From positions 1-64,000 of the forward strand of contig NZ_BMJY01000010.1 of NCBI RefSeq assembly GCF_014643695.1: a DNA stretch of 64,000 nt. Reading direction: 5' to 3'. Below the pieces are notes generated by a model that did no database searches, was not told where the DNA came from, and saw only the letters and a program-made list of their open reading frames with translations. This DNA comes from Microbacterium album. Its GTDB lineage: Bacteria; Actinomycetota; Actinomycetes; Actinomycetales; Microbacteriaceae. The position numbers were made by a program, and so were the translations under genes. Position 1 is the stretch's first letter; each line of letters opens with the position of its first letter. Positions 54,523 through 61,936 of this stretch are shown piece by piece.

Positions 54523-55845
54523 GTGACGCACACCGAGCGGGGGAAGCCCGGCAGCCATCTCATCGACGTCCGCCCGCTGACCGAGAGCCCGGCGTTCGCG
54601 CGCCTCTGGGTCGGGACGCTGCTGAGCGGACTGGGCACCCAGTTGACCATCACGGCCGTCATGCTGCACATGTACGCGCTGACGGGCTCGACGTTCGCCG
54701 TGTCCATGATCGCGGTCGCCGGTCTCGTCCCCATGGTCATCGCGGGGCTCTACGGCGGCATGCTCGCGGACCACTTCGATCGCCGCACCGTGGCCCTGGT
54801 CGCGGCATCGTTCGGCTGGCTGGCGACCCTGCTGCTGGCGGTGCTCGCCTGGACGGGAGGCATCACCGAGTGGTGGCTGTACCTGCTGTCCATCGTCAAC
54901 TCGTGCGCGAGCTCCGTGGCGTCGGCGACGAAGGCGGCCATGACGCCGAGGCTCGTCGGGAAGGCGCTCATCCCCGCGGCGGCGGCGCTCACGGGCATCA
55001 CGACGGGCGTCATGGTGATGGTGGGGCCCGCGGCGGGCGGCATCCTCGTGGCCTTCCTCGGGTACCCGATCACCTACACGATCGACGTCGTCCTGATGCT
55101 GTCGCTGTTCCTCGGGCTGGCCACGCTCCCGCGCCTGGTGCCCGACGGGCAGACGACGCGGCCGGGCCTGCGGTCCGTGATCGACGGGCTCGCCTTCCTT
55201 CGGGTCGCGCCCAACATCCGCATGCAGTTCATCCTCGACATCATCGCGATGACGTTCGGACACCCCATCGCGCTGTTCCCCGCGATCGGCGCGCTGCTGC
55301 TGGGCGGCGGCGAGGTGACGGCGGGCGTCCTCATGGCCGCGATCGCGGCGGGCGTGCTGATCTCGAGCCTGTTCTCCGGCAGGATCGGGTCCGTGCGGCG
55401 GCAGGGGGTCGGGATCGCGCGGGCCATCCAGGCCTTCGGGATCGCGACGGGCCTGTTCGGGCTCGTGCTGCTCGCCGCCGCCTTCGGCGCGTTCGCGCCC
55501 GCCGGCGGGCCGGATGAGACGTCGCCCAATCTCGTCCTCATCGTGCTGGCCTGCGTGTGCCTCGCCCTGACGGGGGCGACGGACAACGTCAGCGCGATCT
55601 TCCGGCAGACGATGCTGCAGTCCGCCGTGCCCGACGCGGTCCGCGGACGCCTGCAGGGGGTCTTCATGGTGGTCGTGGCCGGCGGACCCCGCATCGGAGC
55701 CCTGTACGCCGGCACGATCGCGACGCTGACGACCCTGTGGCTGCCGCCCCTGCTGGGCGGGATGCTCATCGTCGCGATCGTGGGCACGGTGCTGCGCTTC
55801 GCGGTCGGCTTCCGCGCGTACGACGCCGAGAATCCGCGGCCCTGA
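54523..55845 (+). CDS. Major facilitator superfamily transporter (EntS/DHA3-like)
   Basis: 440 residues from GTG 54523, with about 12 membrane helices. The N-terminus, [74 protein letters not shown], includes MFS motif A ([11 protein letters not shown]). It resembles the DHA3/EntS-type exporters of drugs or siderophores. There is no siderophore cluster nearby, so the substrate stays open. A bidirectional terminator follows. Confidence 0.9.
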   Translation: MTHTERGKPGSHLIDVRPLTESPAFARLWVGTLLSGLGTQLTITAVMLHMYALTGSTFAVSMIAVAGLVPMVIAGLYGGMLADHFDRRTVALVAASFGWLATLLLAVLAWTGGITEWWLYLLSIVNSCASSVASATKAAMTPRLVGKALIPAAAALTGITTGVMVMVGPAAGGILVAFLGYPITYTIDVVLMLSLFLGLATLPRLVPDGQTTRPGLRSVIDGLAFLRVAPNIRMQFILDIIAMTFGHPIALFPAIGALLLGGGEVTAGVLMAAIAAGVLISSLFSGRIGSVRRQGVGIARAIQAFGIATGLFGLVLLAAAFGAFAPAGGPDETSPNLVLIVLACVCLALTGATDNVSAIFRQTMLQSAVPDAVRGRLQGVFMVVVAGGPRIGALYAGTIATLTTLWLPPLLGGMLIVAIVGTVLRFAVGFRAYDAENPRP

Positions 55846-55864
55846 CGCCGGCGTCACCGGAAAA

Positions 55865-55891
55865 CGCCCGAAAGCACGAGGCTTTCGGGCG
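55865..55891. terminator. Bidirectional terminator between MFS and YceI genes
   Basis: CGCCCGAAAGC-ACGAG-GCTTTCGGGCG, an 11-bp perfect stem. It lies 19 bp after the MFS stop (plus) and 21 bp after the YceI stop (minus), with a short U run on the minus side. Confidence 0.8.
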
Positions 55892-55912
55892 CTTCCTGGC
55901 GAAACGTCGGAC

Positions 55913-56464
55913 TCAGTCCTGCTTGAGCGCGCCCTGCAGGTCGAGCGTGATCGTGACGTCCTTGCCGACGAGCACACCGCCGGTCTCGAGCGCGGCGTTC
56001 CACGTGAGGCCGAAGTCCTCGCGGTCGATGACCGCGGTACCGGTCGCGCCGGCCTTGTAGTTGCCCCAGGGGTCCGAGCCGAACCCGCCGAACTCGATGG
56101 TGAACGTGACGGGCTTGGTCACGCCGCGGATCGTCAGGTCGCCGTCGACGAAGAAGTCGCCGTCCTGCGCGCGCACGCCCGTGGAGACGAACGTGATCGT
56201 CGGGTGGTTCTCGGCGTCGAAGAAGTCGGCCGAGCGCAGGTGCTGGTCGCGCGCCTCGTCCTTGGTGTTGATCGACGCGACGTCCGCCTTCGCGGTGACC
56301 TTGGCCTCGAGCGGGTTCTCCGGGGCCTCGATGGTGCCCTCGATGACCTGGAAGTGTCCCTTCACCTTCGAGATCATCATGTGGCGGACGCTGAAGCCGA
56401 CCTCGCTGTGGGAGGGGTCGAGGACGTAGGTGCCGGGACGGTAGCCGGGAATGTCGATGCTCAT
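55913..56464 (-). CDS. YceI-family protein
   Basis: 183 residues from ATG 56464 (GAGGAG upstream). The lipocalin-like YceI fold is evident: [49 protein letters not shown] and [21 protein letters not shown]. YceI proteins bind polyisoprenoids or amphipathic lipids. Many are secreted, but no signal peptide is present here, suggesting a cytosolic form. A/T-richer sequence with a TTGTGA motif lies upstream. Confidence 0.93.
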   Translation of the reverse strand: MSIDIPGYRPGTYVLDPSHSEVGFSVRHMMISKVKGHFQVIEGTIEAPENPLEAKVTAKADVASINTKDEARDQHLRSADFFDAENHPTITFVSTGVRAQDGDFFVDGDLTIRGVTKPVTFTIEFGGFGSDPWGNYKAGATGTAVIDREDFGLTWNAALETGGVLVGKDVTITLDLQGALKQD

Positions 56465-56556
56465 TGTTCTCCTCGCGTTGAGCCGTGTCGGTACGGCGAT
56501 ACACGGATCACAATACCCATGCGCCTGCATATATTCCCGAATGGCGGATGAATTTC

Positions 56557-56602
56557 ATGCGAACGGTCCCGGCACCCTCGCGGGCACCGGGACCGTTCGC
56601 AT
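56557..56602 (-). terminator. Terminator after the FKBP gene
   Basis: ATGCGAACGGTCCCGG / CCGGGACCGTTCGCAT, a 16-bp perfect stem with a 14-nt loop that can pair further (CCC/GGG). It starts 9 bp after the FKBP stop on the minus strand. Confidence 0.82.
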
Positions 56603-56611
56603 GCGGGCGGG

Positions 56612-56983
56612 TCAGGCGACGTCGATGAGGTCGATGATGAAGATCAGAGTCTTACCGCTGAGGAAGTGCCCGGAGCCGGCCGGGCCGTACGCGAGGTGGG
56701 GCGGGATGACGAGCTCGCGCCGACCGCCGACCTTCATCCCGGGGATGCCCTCCTGCCATCCCTGGATCAGGCCACGCAGCGGGAACTGGATGCTCTCGCC
56801 GCGGTTCCACGAGGAGTCGAACTCCTCGCCGGTCTCGTACTCGACCCCCGCGTAGTGCACCGTGACGGTGTCGCCCGGCTTGGCCTCGGCCCCGTCCCCC
56901 ACGATGACGTCGCGGATGACGAGCTCCGACGGTGCCGGACCCTGGGGTGCGTCGAACTCGGGCTTGCTGCGATCTGCGCTCAT
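56612..56983 (-). CDS. FKBP-type peptidyl-prolyl cis-trans isomerase
   Basis: 123 residues, one FKBP domain without signal peptide. The core is GDTVTVHYAGVEYETGEEFDSSWNRGESIQFPLRGLIQGWQEGIPGMKVGGRRELVIPPHLAYGPAG, which holds the FK506-binding pocket residues (Tyr, Asp, Phe, Trp of GWQEG, Tyr). It is cytosolic and would speed proline isomerisation during folding. Single-gene unit with its own terminator. Confidence 0.95.
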   Translation of the reverse strand: MSADRSKPEFDAPQGPAPSELVIRDVIVGDGAEAKPGDTVTVHYAGVEYETGEEFDSSWNRGESIQFPLRGLIQGWQEGIPGMKVGGRRELVIPPHLAYGPAGSGHFLSGKTLIFIIDLIDVA

Positions 56984-57071
56984 GCCTCCATCACACCACG
57001 ACGAGCGCGGTGCGGGGAGGTGGACGGCGCAGCATTACGCCGACAGCGGAGCGAGGGATCGCCCGGAACAG

Positions 57072-57121
57072 ACTCAGCGCCCGGGCCGCGGCGATGCCTG
57101 CGAGTCTTCCGGGCGCTGAGT
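57072..57121 (-). terminator. Terminator-like inverted repeat after the PrsW gene
   Basis: ACTCAGCGCCCGG / CCGGGCGCTGAGT, a 13-bp perfect stem with a 24-nt loop, ~55 bp after the PrsW-family stop on the minus strand. Confidence 0.65.
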
Positions 57122-57174
57122 TGATCTGACACCAGGATGCGCCTCGTCCTTCGCCCGTGTCAACACCCCTGGCG

Positions 57175-58386
57175 TCAGTAGGACAGCAGTGCCTGGCGGG
57201 TCGCCGCGATACGGGCGAGCAGCACGTGCTCGTCCTCGGCGGCATGCGGATCGCGGCCCGAGAGCGCACGCTGACGCGCGGCCGCGAGCGACGCGGAGTC
57301 CCTGATGAACGACTTCATGAGCTTGCGTCGATCCCCTCTGAGCGTGGCGGCCCACGCCATGCCCGTGCGGCGCCCGACGGGCGTGGCGAGCATGTCGACC
57401 TCCTGGGGCGTGAACCACCCGGCCGTCGCGTATTCGCCCAGCCGCTCCCGGGTCAGGCGCGCCTCCTCGCGCCGCAGCAGCACGACACCGAAGACGAAGA
57501 GCGCGAAGATCGGCACCTGCAGCACGACGTAGTAGCCGAGCCATCCGACGATCCCGCCGCTGACGACGTAGCCGGCGCCGTTCCAGAGCGCGTGCAGCAG
57601 GACGGCGCCGACGAGGCCTACCAGCCAGTACGCCAGGCTCGGACCGGTGGCGAGCCCGCGCCGCGCGGCGAGGCCGAGGGCGAAACCCGTCAGGCCCGTG
57701 AACATGGCGTGGCAGAACGGCGAGAGGATCCCGCGCAGGACGAACGTGAAGCCGAGCTGGGCCGCACCGCCTTCGATCACCGCGATCGCGAAGTACTGGA
57801 TGTTCTCGGTGAAGGCGAAGCCCGCCCCGACCATGGCCCCGTAGACGACGCCGTCCACCGGCCCGTCGAACGCGCGCCGGCCCATCCAGAAGATTAGGAG
57901 CAGCCCGAGGCCCTTGAAGACCTCCTCGACGATCGGCGCCTGCACGACCGCGCCGAAGAAGTCCGCCTCGCGCAGGAACGGGGCGGCGACCCGCAGCGCC
58001 AGGTCGAACAGCAGCGTGAACGCCACGGACGCGATCGCACCCCACGCCACGGCGAAGGCCAGCAGGCCCTTCGGCTCGGGCTCCCACCTGTCGATCAGGA
58101 CGACCGCGCCGATCACGATGGCGTACGGGATGAGCGCCGCCAGCATCCCCACGATGGACGCGGCGGCCCCGAGGAACGTCACGAAGTACGCCACGAGCGC
58201 CAGCAGCATGAGCGCGAGCACGGGCCAGAGCCATCCCCACGCCCTCCGGCCCCGACGGGAGGCGACGGGCAGCGGCGGCACCGCGGGAGCCGGCGCGATG
58301 TGGGCGCCGACGCCGTGCTCGGGCTGCGCGAACGGCGTCGGGAAGCGCGGGTGCGAAGGCGGGGTCAGGCCGGTGCCGTAGGTCAT
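57175..58386 (-). CDS. PrsW-family intramembrane metalloprotease
   Basis: 403 residues from ATG 58386. A soluble ~50-residue head precedes about eight membrane helices. The PrsW/CAAX-like motifs are VQAPIVEEVFKGLGLLLI (EExxK), GAGFAFTENIQYF (E-N) and VLLHALWNGAGYVVSGG (H...N), which are the proposed zinc-site residues. A ~120-residue cytosolic tail follows. PrsW cleaves an anti-sigma factor in Bacillus; no anti-sigma partner gene is adjacent, so the target is unknown. Confidence 0.92.
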   Translation of the reverse strand: MTYGTGLTPPSHPRFPTPFAQPEHGVGAHIAPAPAVPPLPVASRRGRRAWGWLWPVLALMLLALVAYFVTFLGAAASIVGMLAALIPYAIVIGAVVLIDRWEPEPKGLLAFAVAWGAIASVAFTLLFDLALRVAAPFLREADFFGAVVQAPIVEEVFKGLGLLLIFWMGRRAFDGPVDGVVYGAMVGAGFAFTENIQYFAIAVIEGGAAQLGFTFVLRGILSPFCHAMFTGLTGFALGLAARRGLATGPSLAYWLVGLVGAVLLHALWNGAGYVVSGGIVGWLGYYVVLQVPIFALFVFGVVLLRREEARLTRERLGEYATAGWFTPQEVDMLATPVGRRTGMAWAATLRGDRRKLMKSFIRDSASLAAARQRALSGRDPHAAEDEHVLLARIAATRQALLSY

Positions 58387-58543
58387 CTGCCATCCTCGTC
58401 GTCGGGATGCGCCGGCACGGTGGGCCGCCGCACGTCTGGCCATCCTATTCGCGCGATCCCGCGGCGGCGGCGCTATCGCCATGCCACAAGCCGGGCGGGC
58501 GATCCTCGGTGGCCGCTGACAGCACGCCGGACGTCCCGGCCGA

Positions 58544-58549
58544 TAGCCT
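58544..58549 (+). promoter_or_regulatory. -10 box of the FAH-family gene (leaderless)
   Basis: TAGCCT, 6 nt before ATG 58556. Confidence 0.6.
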
Positions 58550-58555
58550 GGACGT

Positions 58556-59425
58556 ATGCGCTTCGCCCACCTCGTCCTCCCCGGGGGCGACGCCCCCACC
58601 CTCGCGCTGATCGACGGCGACGAGGCCCTGCCGGTCCCCGGCCTCGTGCCCCACGGTCCGCGTACGCTCGAGGCCCTGATCGCGGGCGGCGACGGGCTGC
58701 AGGCCGCCGTCCGGGACGCGGCCGCGGCGGGCGGGGGCGAGCGGGTCGCGCTGGCCGAGGCGACGTTCGCGCCCGCGGTGCTGGCGCCGCCGTCGATCAT
58801 GGCGGTCGGCCTCAACTACGCCGCGCACTCGGGAGAGCTGAACCTGAAGACGGACGACACTCCGACCGTCTTCACGCTGTGGCCCAACTCGCTCGCGCCG
58901 CACGAGGGCACCACGACGTGGTCGCGCTCGCTCACGAATGCCGTCGACTACGAGGCCGAGCTCGGCGTGATCATCGGTCGCGCCGCGCGCGACGTCACAG
59001 AAGACGAGGCGCTCGACTACGTCTTCGGCTACACGGTGGTCAACGACATCTCGGCGCGCGACATCCAGTACTCCGAGGCGCAGTGGTGCCGGTGCAAGTC
59101 CTTCGACGGCTTCACGCCGGTCGGCCCGTACGTCGTCACGGCCGACGAGGTGCCCGACCCGCAGGACCTGCACATCTGGACCGAGCTCGACGGGCACATG
59201 ATGCAGGATGCCTCGACGGGCCAGATGGTGCGTTCGGTCGCGAAGCTCATCTCCCACCTCTCACACGGCATCACGCTGCTGCCCGGGACGCTCATCTCGA
59301 CGGGCAGCCCCGGCGGATCCGGCTACTCCCGTACCCCCCAGGTCCTGCTGCGCGACCGCTCGACCGTCACGGTCGGCATCGACGGCATCGGCGCCCTCAG
59401 CACCCACTGCCGCGTCGTCGACTGA
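58556..59425 (+). CDS. Fumarylacetoacetate hydrolase-family protein
   Basis: 289 residues. MRFAHLVLPGGDAPTLALIDGDEALPVPGL is the small N-terminal domain. The FAH fold has PPSIMAVGLNYAAHSGELN, then AVDYEAELGVIIGRAARDVTEDEALDYVFGYTVVNDISARDIQ, which contains the metal-binding Glu-x-Glu and Asp, and LLPGTLISTGSPGGSGYSR. Members cleave or decarboxylate acylpyruvates and related diketo acids in aromatic breakdown. The substrate is unknown. Confidence 0.92.
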   Translation: MRFAHLVLPGGDAPTLALIDGDEALPVPGLVPHGPRTLEALIAGGDGLQAAVRDAAAAGGGERVALAEATFAPAVLAPPSIMAVGLNYAAHSGELNLKTDDTPTVFTLWPNSLAPHEGTTTWSRSLTNAVDYEAELGVIIGRAARDVTEDEALDYVFGYTVVNDISARDIQYSEAQWCRCKSFDGFTPVGPYVVTADEVPDPQDLHIWTELDGHMMQDASTGQMVRSVAKLISHLSHGITLLPGTLISTGSPGGSGYSRTPQVLLRDRSTVTVGIDGIGALSTHCRVVD

Positions 59426-59463
59426 CCGCGACCGCTGCGCCGGGCGCACTCAACGGGGAGTGC

Positions 59464-60921
59464 TCACTCGCGCCCACCATGGTCGTCGGGCCTGACGACG
59501 GGGAGGGCGGCGGTGATGGCTTCGGTGCCGGACAGGCGTGCGGGGGTGAGTTGCTTGTCGATCTCGGTGCGGGTCATGAGTCCGGCTTCGATGACGAGGT
59601 CGGCGACGTTGCGGCCGGTCAGGAGCGCGGTCTTGGCCAGGGCGGCGGCGGCGGAGTAGCCGATGAAGGGGGTCAGGGCGGTGACGACGCCGACGGAGGA
59701 GCCGACCATGGTGCCGAGGCGGTCGCGGTTGGCGGTGATGCCGGTGACGCAGTTCACGCGGAGGGTGTGGATGGCCTGACGCATCCAGGTGATGGACTGC
59801 AGCAGCGAGTGGGCGATGACCGGTTCGAACGCGTTGAGCTGGAGTTGCCCGGCCTCGGCGGCCATGGTGACGGTGGTGTCGGCGCCGGCGACGGCGAACG
59901 CGACCTGGTTGACCACCTCGGGGATGACGGGGTTGACCTTGCCGGGCATGATGCTGGATCCGGCCTGGCGGGGTGGGAGGTTGATCTCCCCGAACCCGGA
60001 CTGGGGGCCCGAGGACAGCAGGCGCAGGTCGTTGCAGATCTTCGACAGCTTCATCGCGTTGCGTTTGAGGGAGCCGGAGAACGACATGAACGCGCCGGTG
60101 TCGCTGGTGGCCTCGACCAGGTCCGACGCGGTGGTCAGCTCACGGCCGGAGATCTCGCTGAGGTGGCGGCGGGCCGCTTCGGCGTACCCGCGCGGGGCGG
60201 TCACGCCCGTGCCGATCGCGGTCGCGCCGAGGTTGATCTCCGTCAGCAGCGACGCGTTCTCCGTCAACCTCTGATGATCCTCGCCCAGCGTGGTGGCGAA
60301 CCCGTGGAACTCCTGCCCCAACGTCATCGGCACCGCGTCCTGCAACTGCGTGCGCCCGACCTTGAGCACGTCGTCGAACTCGGCCGCCTTGTCCAAGAAC
60401 GCCCGCCGCAACAGGTCCAGCTCCTCCAGCAACGACACATGCACCAGCGACAGGGCGACCTTGATCGCCGTCGGGTACACATCGTTGGTGGACTGGCTGC
60501 GGTTGGTGTGATCCAACGGCGACAGATACCCGTAATCACCCTTCTGGCGTCCGGCAAGCTCCAGCGCGATGTTGGTGATCACCTCGTTAGCGTTCATGTT
60601 CGTCGACGTGCCCGCACCGCCCTGGATCACCCCGACCACGAACTGATCGTGGAACTCCCCCTCGATCACCCGCTGAGCCGCCCGATCGATCAGATCGGCC
60701 CGCACCGGATCCAACACCCCGATCTCCCGGTTCGCGCGCGCCGCGGCCTGCTTCACCATCGCCAACGCGCCCACCAACTCCGGATACACCGAGATCGGCC
60801 GCTTCGACACATCGAAGTTCTCCAACGCCCGAGCCGTATGGATCCCCCAATACGCCCCCACCGGAACCTCGAGCGAGCCGAGCGAATCCGACTCCGTACG
60901 TGTCTCCAGCGGCGCAGCCAT
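59464..60921 (-). CDS. aspA: Aspartate ammonia-lyase
   Basis: 485 residues from the second of two close ATGs (60921), which has GAGG at good distance. The fumarase/aspartase signature is GSSIMPGKVNPVIPEV, with GGAGTSTNMNANEVI, SPLDHTNRSQSTNDVYPTAIK and TASDLVEATSDTGAFM. It deaminates aspartate to fumarate. Codon use is a mosaic unlike the neighbours: the 5' ~40% prefers TTG, GAT, CGG, TAT and other G/T-ending codons; the rest is strongly C-ending. This suggests acquisition or recombination. Confidence 0.95.
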   Translation of the reverse strand: MAAPLETRTESDSLGSLEVPVGAYWGIHTARALENFDVSKRPISVYPELVGALAMVKQAAARANREIGVLDPVRADLIDRAAQRVIEGEFHDQFVVGVIQGGAGTSTNMNANEVITNIALELAGRQKGDYGYLSPLDHTNRSQSTNDVYPTAIKVALSLVHVSLLEELDLLRRAFLDKAAEFDDVLKVGRTQLQDAVPMTLGQEFHGFATTLGEDHQRLTENASLLTEINLGATAIGTGVTAPRGYAEAARRHLSEISGRELTTASDLVEATSDTGAFMSFSGSLKRNAMKLSKICNDLRLLSSGPQSGFGEINLPPRQAGSSIMPGKVNPVIPEVVNQVAFAVAGADTTVTMAAEAGQLQLNAFEPVIAHSLLQSITWMRQAIHTLRVNCVTGITANRDRLGTMVGSSVGVVTALTPFIGYSAAAALAKTALLTGRNVADLVIEAGLMTRTEIDKQLTPARLSGTEAITAALPVVRPDDHGGRE

Positions 60922-60982
60922 GAGCATCCTCGTGTTCGCGGGTCGTTCGCCTCGACTCTACGCCGCGACGGGCCGCGAGCGG

Positions 60983-61882
60983 TCAGACGCGCGGCGGCTT
61001 GCGCGAGAACGCCTCGAGCCGCTGCTCCGGCGACAGCGCCGCCATCCGCTCGTACCACTCGGGGGCGAAGAACCCGCCGGGCTCGCCCGCGTGCACCGGG
61101 ACGACCGTGTGCGTGATCGTGTGGTCGTAGACGTGCACGAGGTGGAAGGACTGGCCCGCGTCCATCCCGTTCACGCGCTGGGCGGGACGCGCGACGTCCA
61201 TCGTGTAGCACGACGCCGCGGCGACGCTCACCGGCACGTCCGCGAAGGTCCCGCTCATGGAGTAGTGCAGGTGCCCCGCCAGGATCGCCCGCACGTCCGT
61301 GCCGGCGATGACCTCGGCGAAGGGCACCTGGTCGCGCAGCTCCAGGATGTCGAACAGCGGTACATGGCTCGGCAGGGGCGGGTGGTGCAGGGCGAGGATC
61401 GTGCCGAGCGGCGCCGGCTCCGCCAGGACCTCCCGCAGCCAGCCGAGCTGTTCGGCGCCCAGCTCGCCGTGATGCCAGCCAGGCACCGTGCTGTCGAGCG
61501 CCACGAGCCGGAGCCCGCCCAGATCCCACACCCCCGTGACGGGCTGCTCGTCCGCCGAGAGCCCCAGCAGGTCACGCCGCATCTCGGGCCGCTCGTCGTG
61601 GTTGCCCGCGACCCAGACGACCGGCGCGCCGAGCCGCTCCGCGACGGGCTCGACCAGCTCGCGCACCCGACGGTACGCCTCTGGTTCGCCCAGGTCGGTC
61701 AGATCCCCCGTGAACACGAGGGCATCCGGGGGTGTCTCGAGCTGCTCGACGCGGGCGAGCGTCGCCCGGAGGTTCGCCTCGGTGTCGAAGCGCCCCCCGA
61801 GCGGCGCACCGTCCGCCAGCAGGTGCGTGTCGCTGAGGTGGACGATCGTGCGCCGCGCAGGCGGGTGCTGACCGAACTGCAT
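60983..61882 (-). CDS. Calcineurin-like metallophosphoesterase (CpdA-like)
   Basis: 299 residues. The metal-site motifs are all present: VHLSDTHLLADG, ALVFTGDLTDLG, VVWVAGNHDERPE, ALHHPPLPSH and ILAGHLHYSMSG. This is the class III cyclic-nucleotide phosphodiesterase arrangement (CpdA/Rv0805), so cAMP or a related phosphodiester is the probable substrate. ATG 61882 is 6 nt after TAGACT. Its promoter lies back to back with that of the oligopeptidase B gene. Confidence 0.9.
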   Translation of the reverse strand: MQFGQHPPARRTIVHLSDTHLLADGAPLGGRFDTEANLRATLARVEQLETPPDALVFTGDLTDLGEPEAYRRVRELVEPVAERLGAPVVWVAGNHDERPEMRRDLLGLSADEQPVTGVWDLGGLRLVALDSTVPGWHHGELGAEQLGWLREVLAEPAPLGTILALHHPPLPSHVPLFDILELRDQVPFAEVIAGTDVRAILAGHLHYSMSGTFADVPVSVAAASCYTMDVARPAQRVNGMDAGQSFHLVHVYDHTITHTVVPVHAGEPGGFFAPEWYERMAALSPEQRLEAFSRKPPRV

Positions 61883-61888
61883 GCCGCG

Positions 61889-61894
61889 AGTCTA
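61889..61894 (-). promoter_or_regulatory. -10 box of the metallophosphoesterase gene (leaderless)
   Basis: TAGACT on the minus strand, 6 nt before ATG 61882. The divergent -10 box at 61925 is only 30 bp away, so the two -35 regions overlap. Confidence 0.6.
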
Positions 61895-61924
61895 GGGCGT
61901 GCCCGTCCGGCTCGGCGGGGCGGA

Positions 61925-61930
61925 TAGCGT
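61925..61930 (+). promoter_or_regulatory. -10 box of the oligopeptidase B gene (leaderless)
   Basis: TAGCGT, 6 nt before GTG 61937. Confidence 0.6.
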
Positions 61931-61936
61931 TGACGG

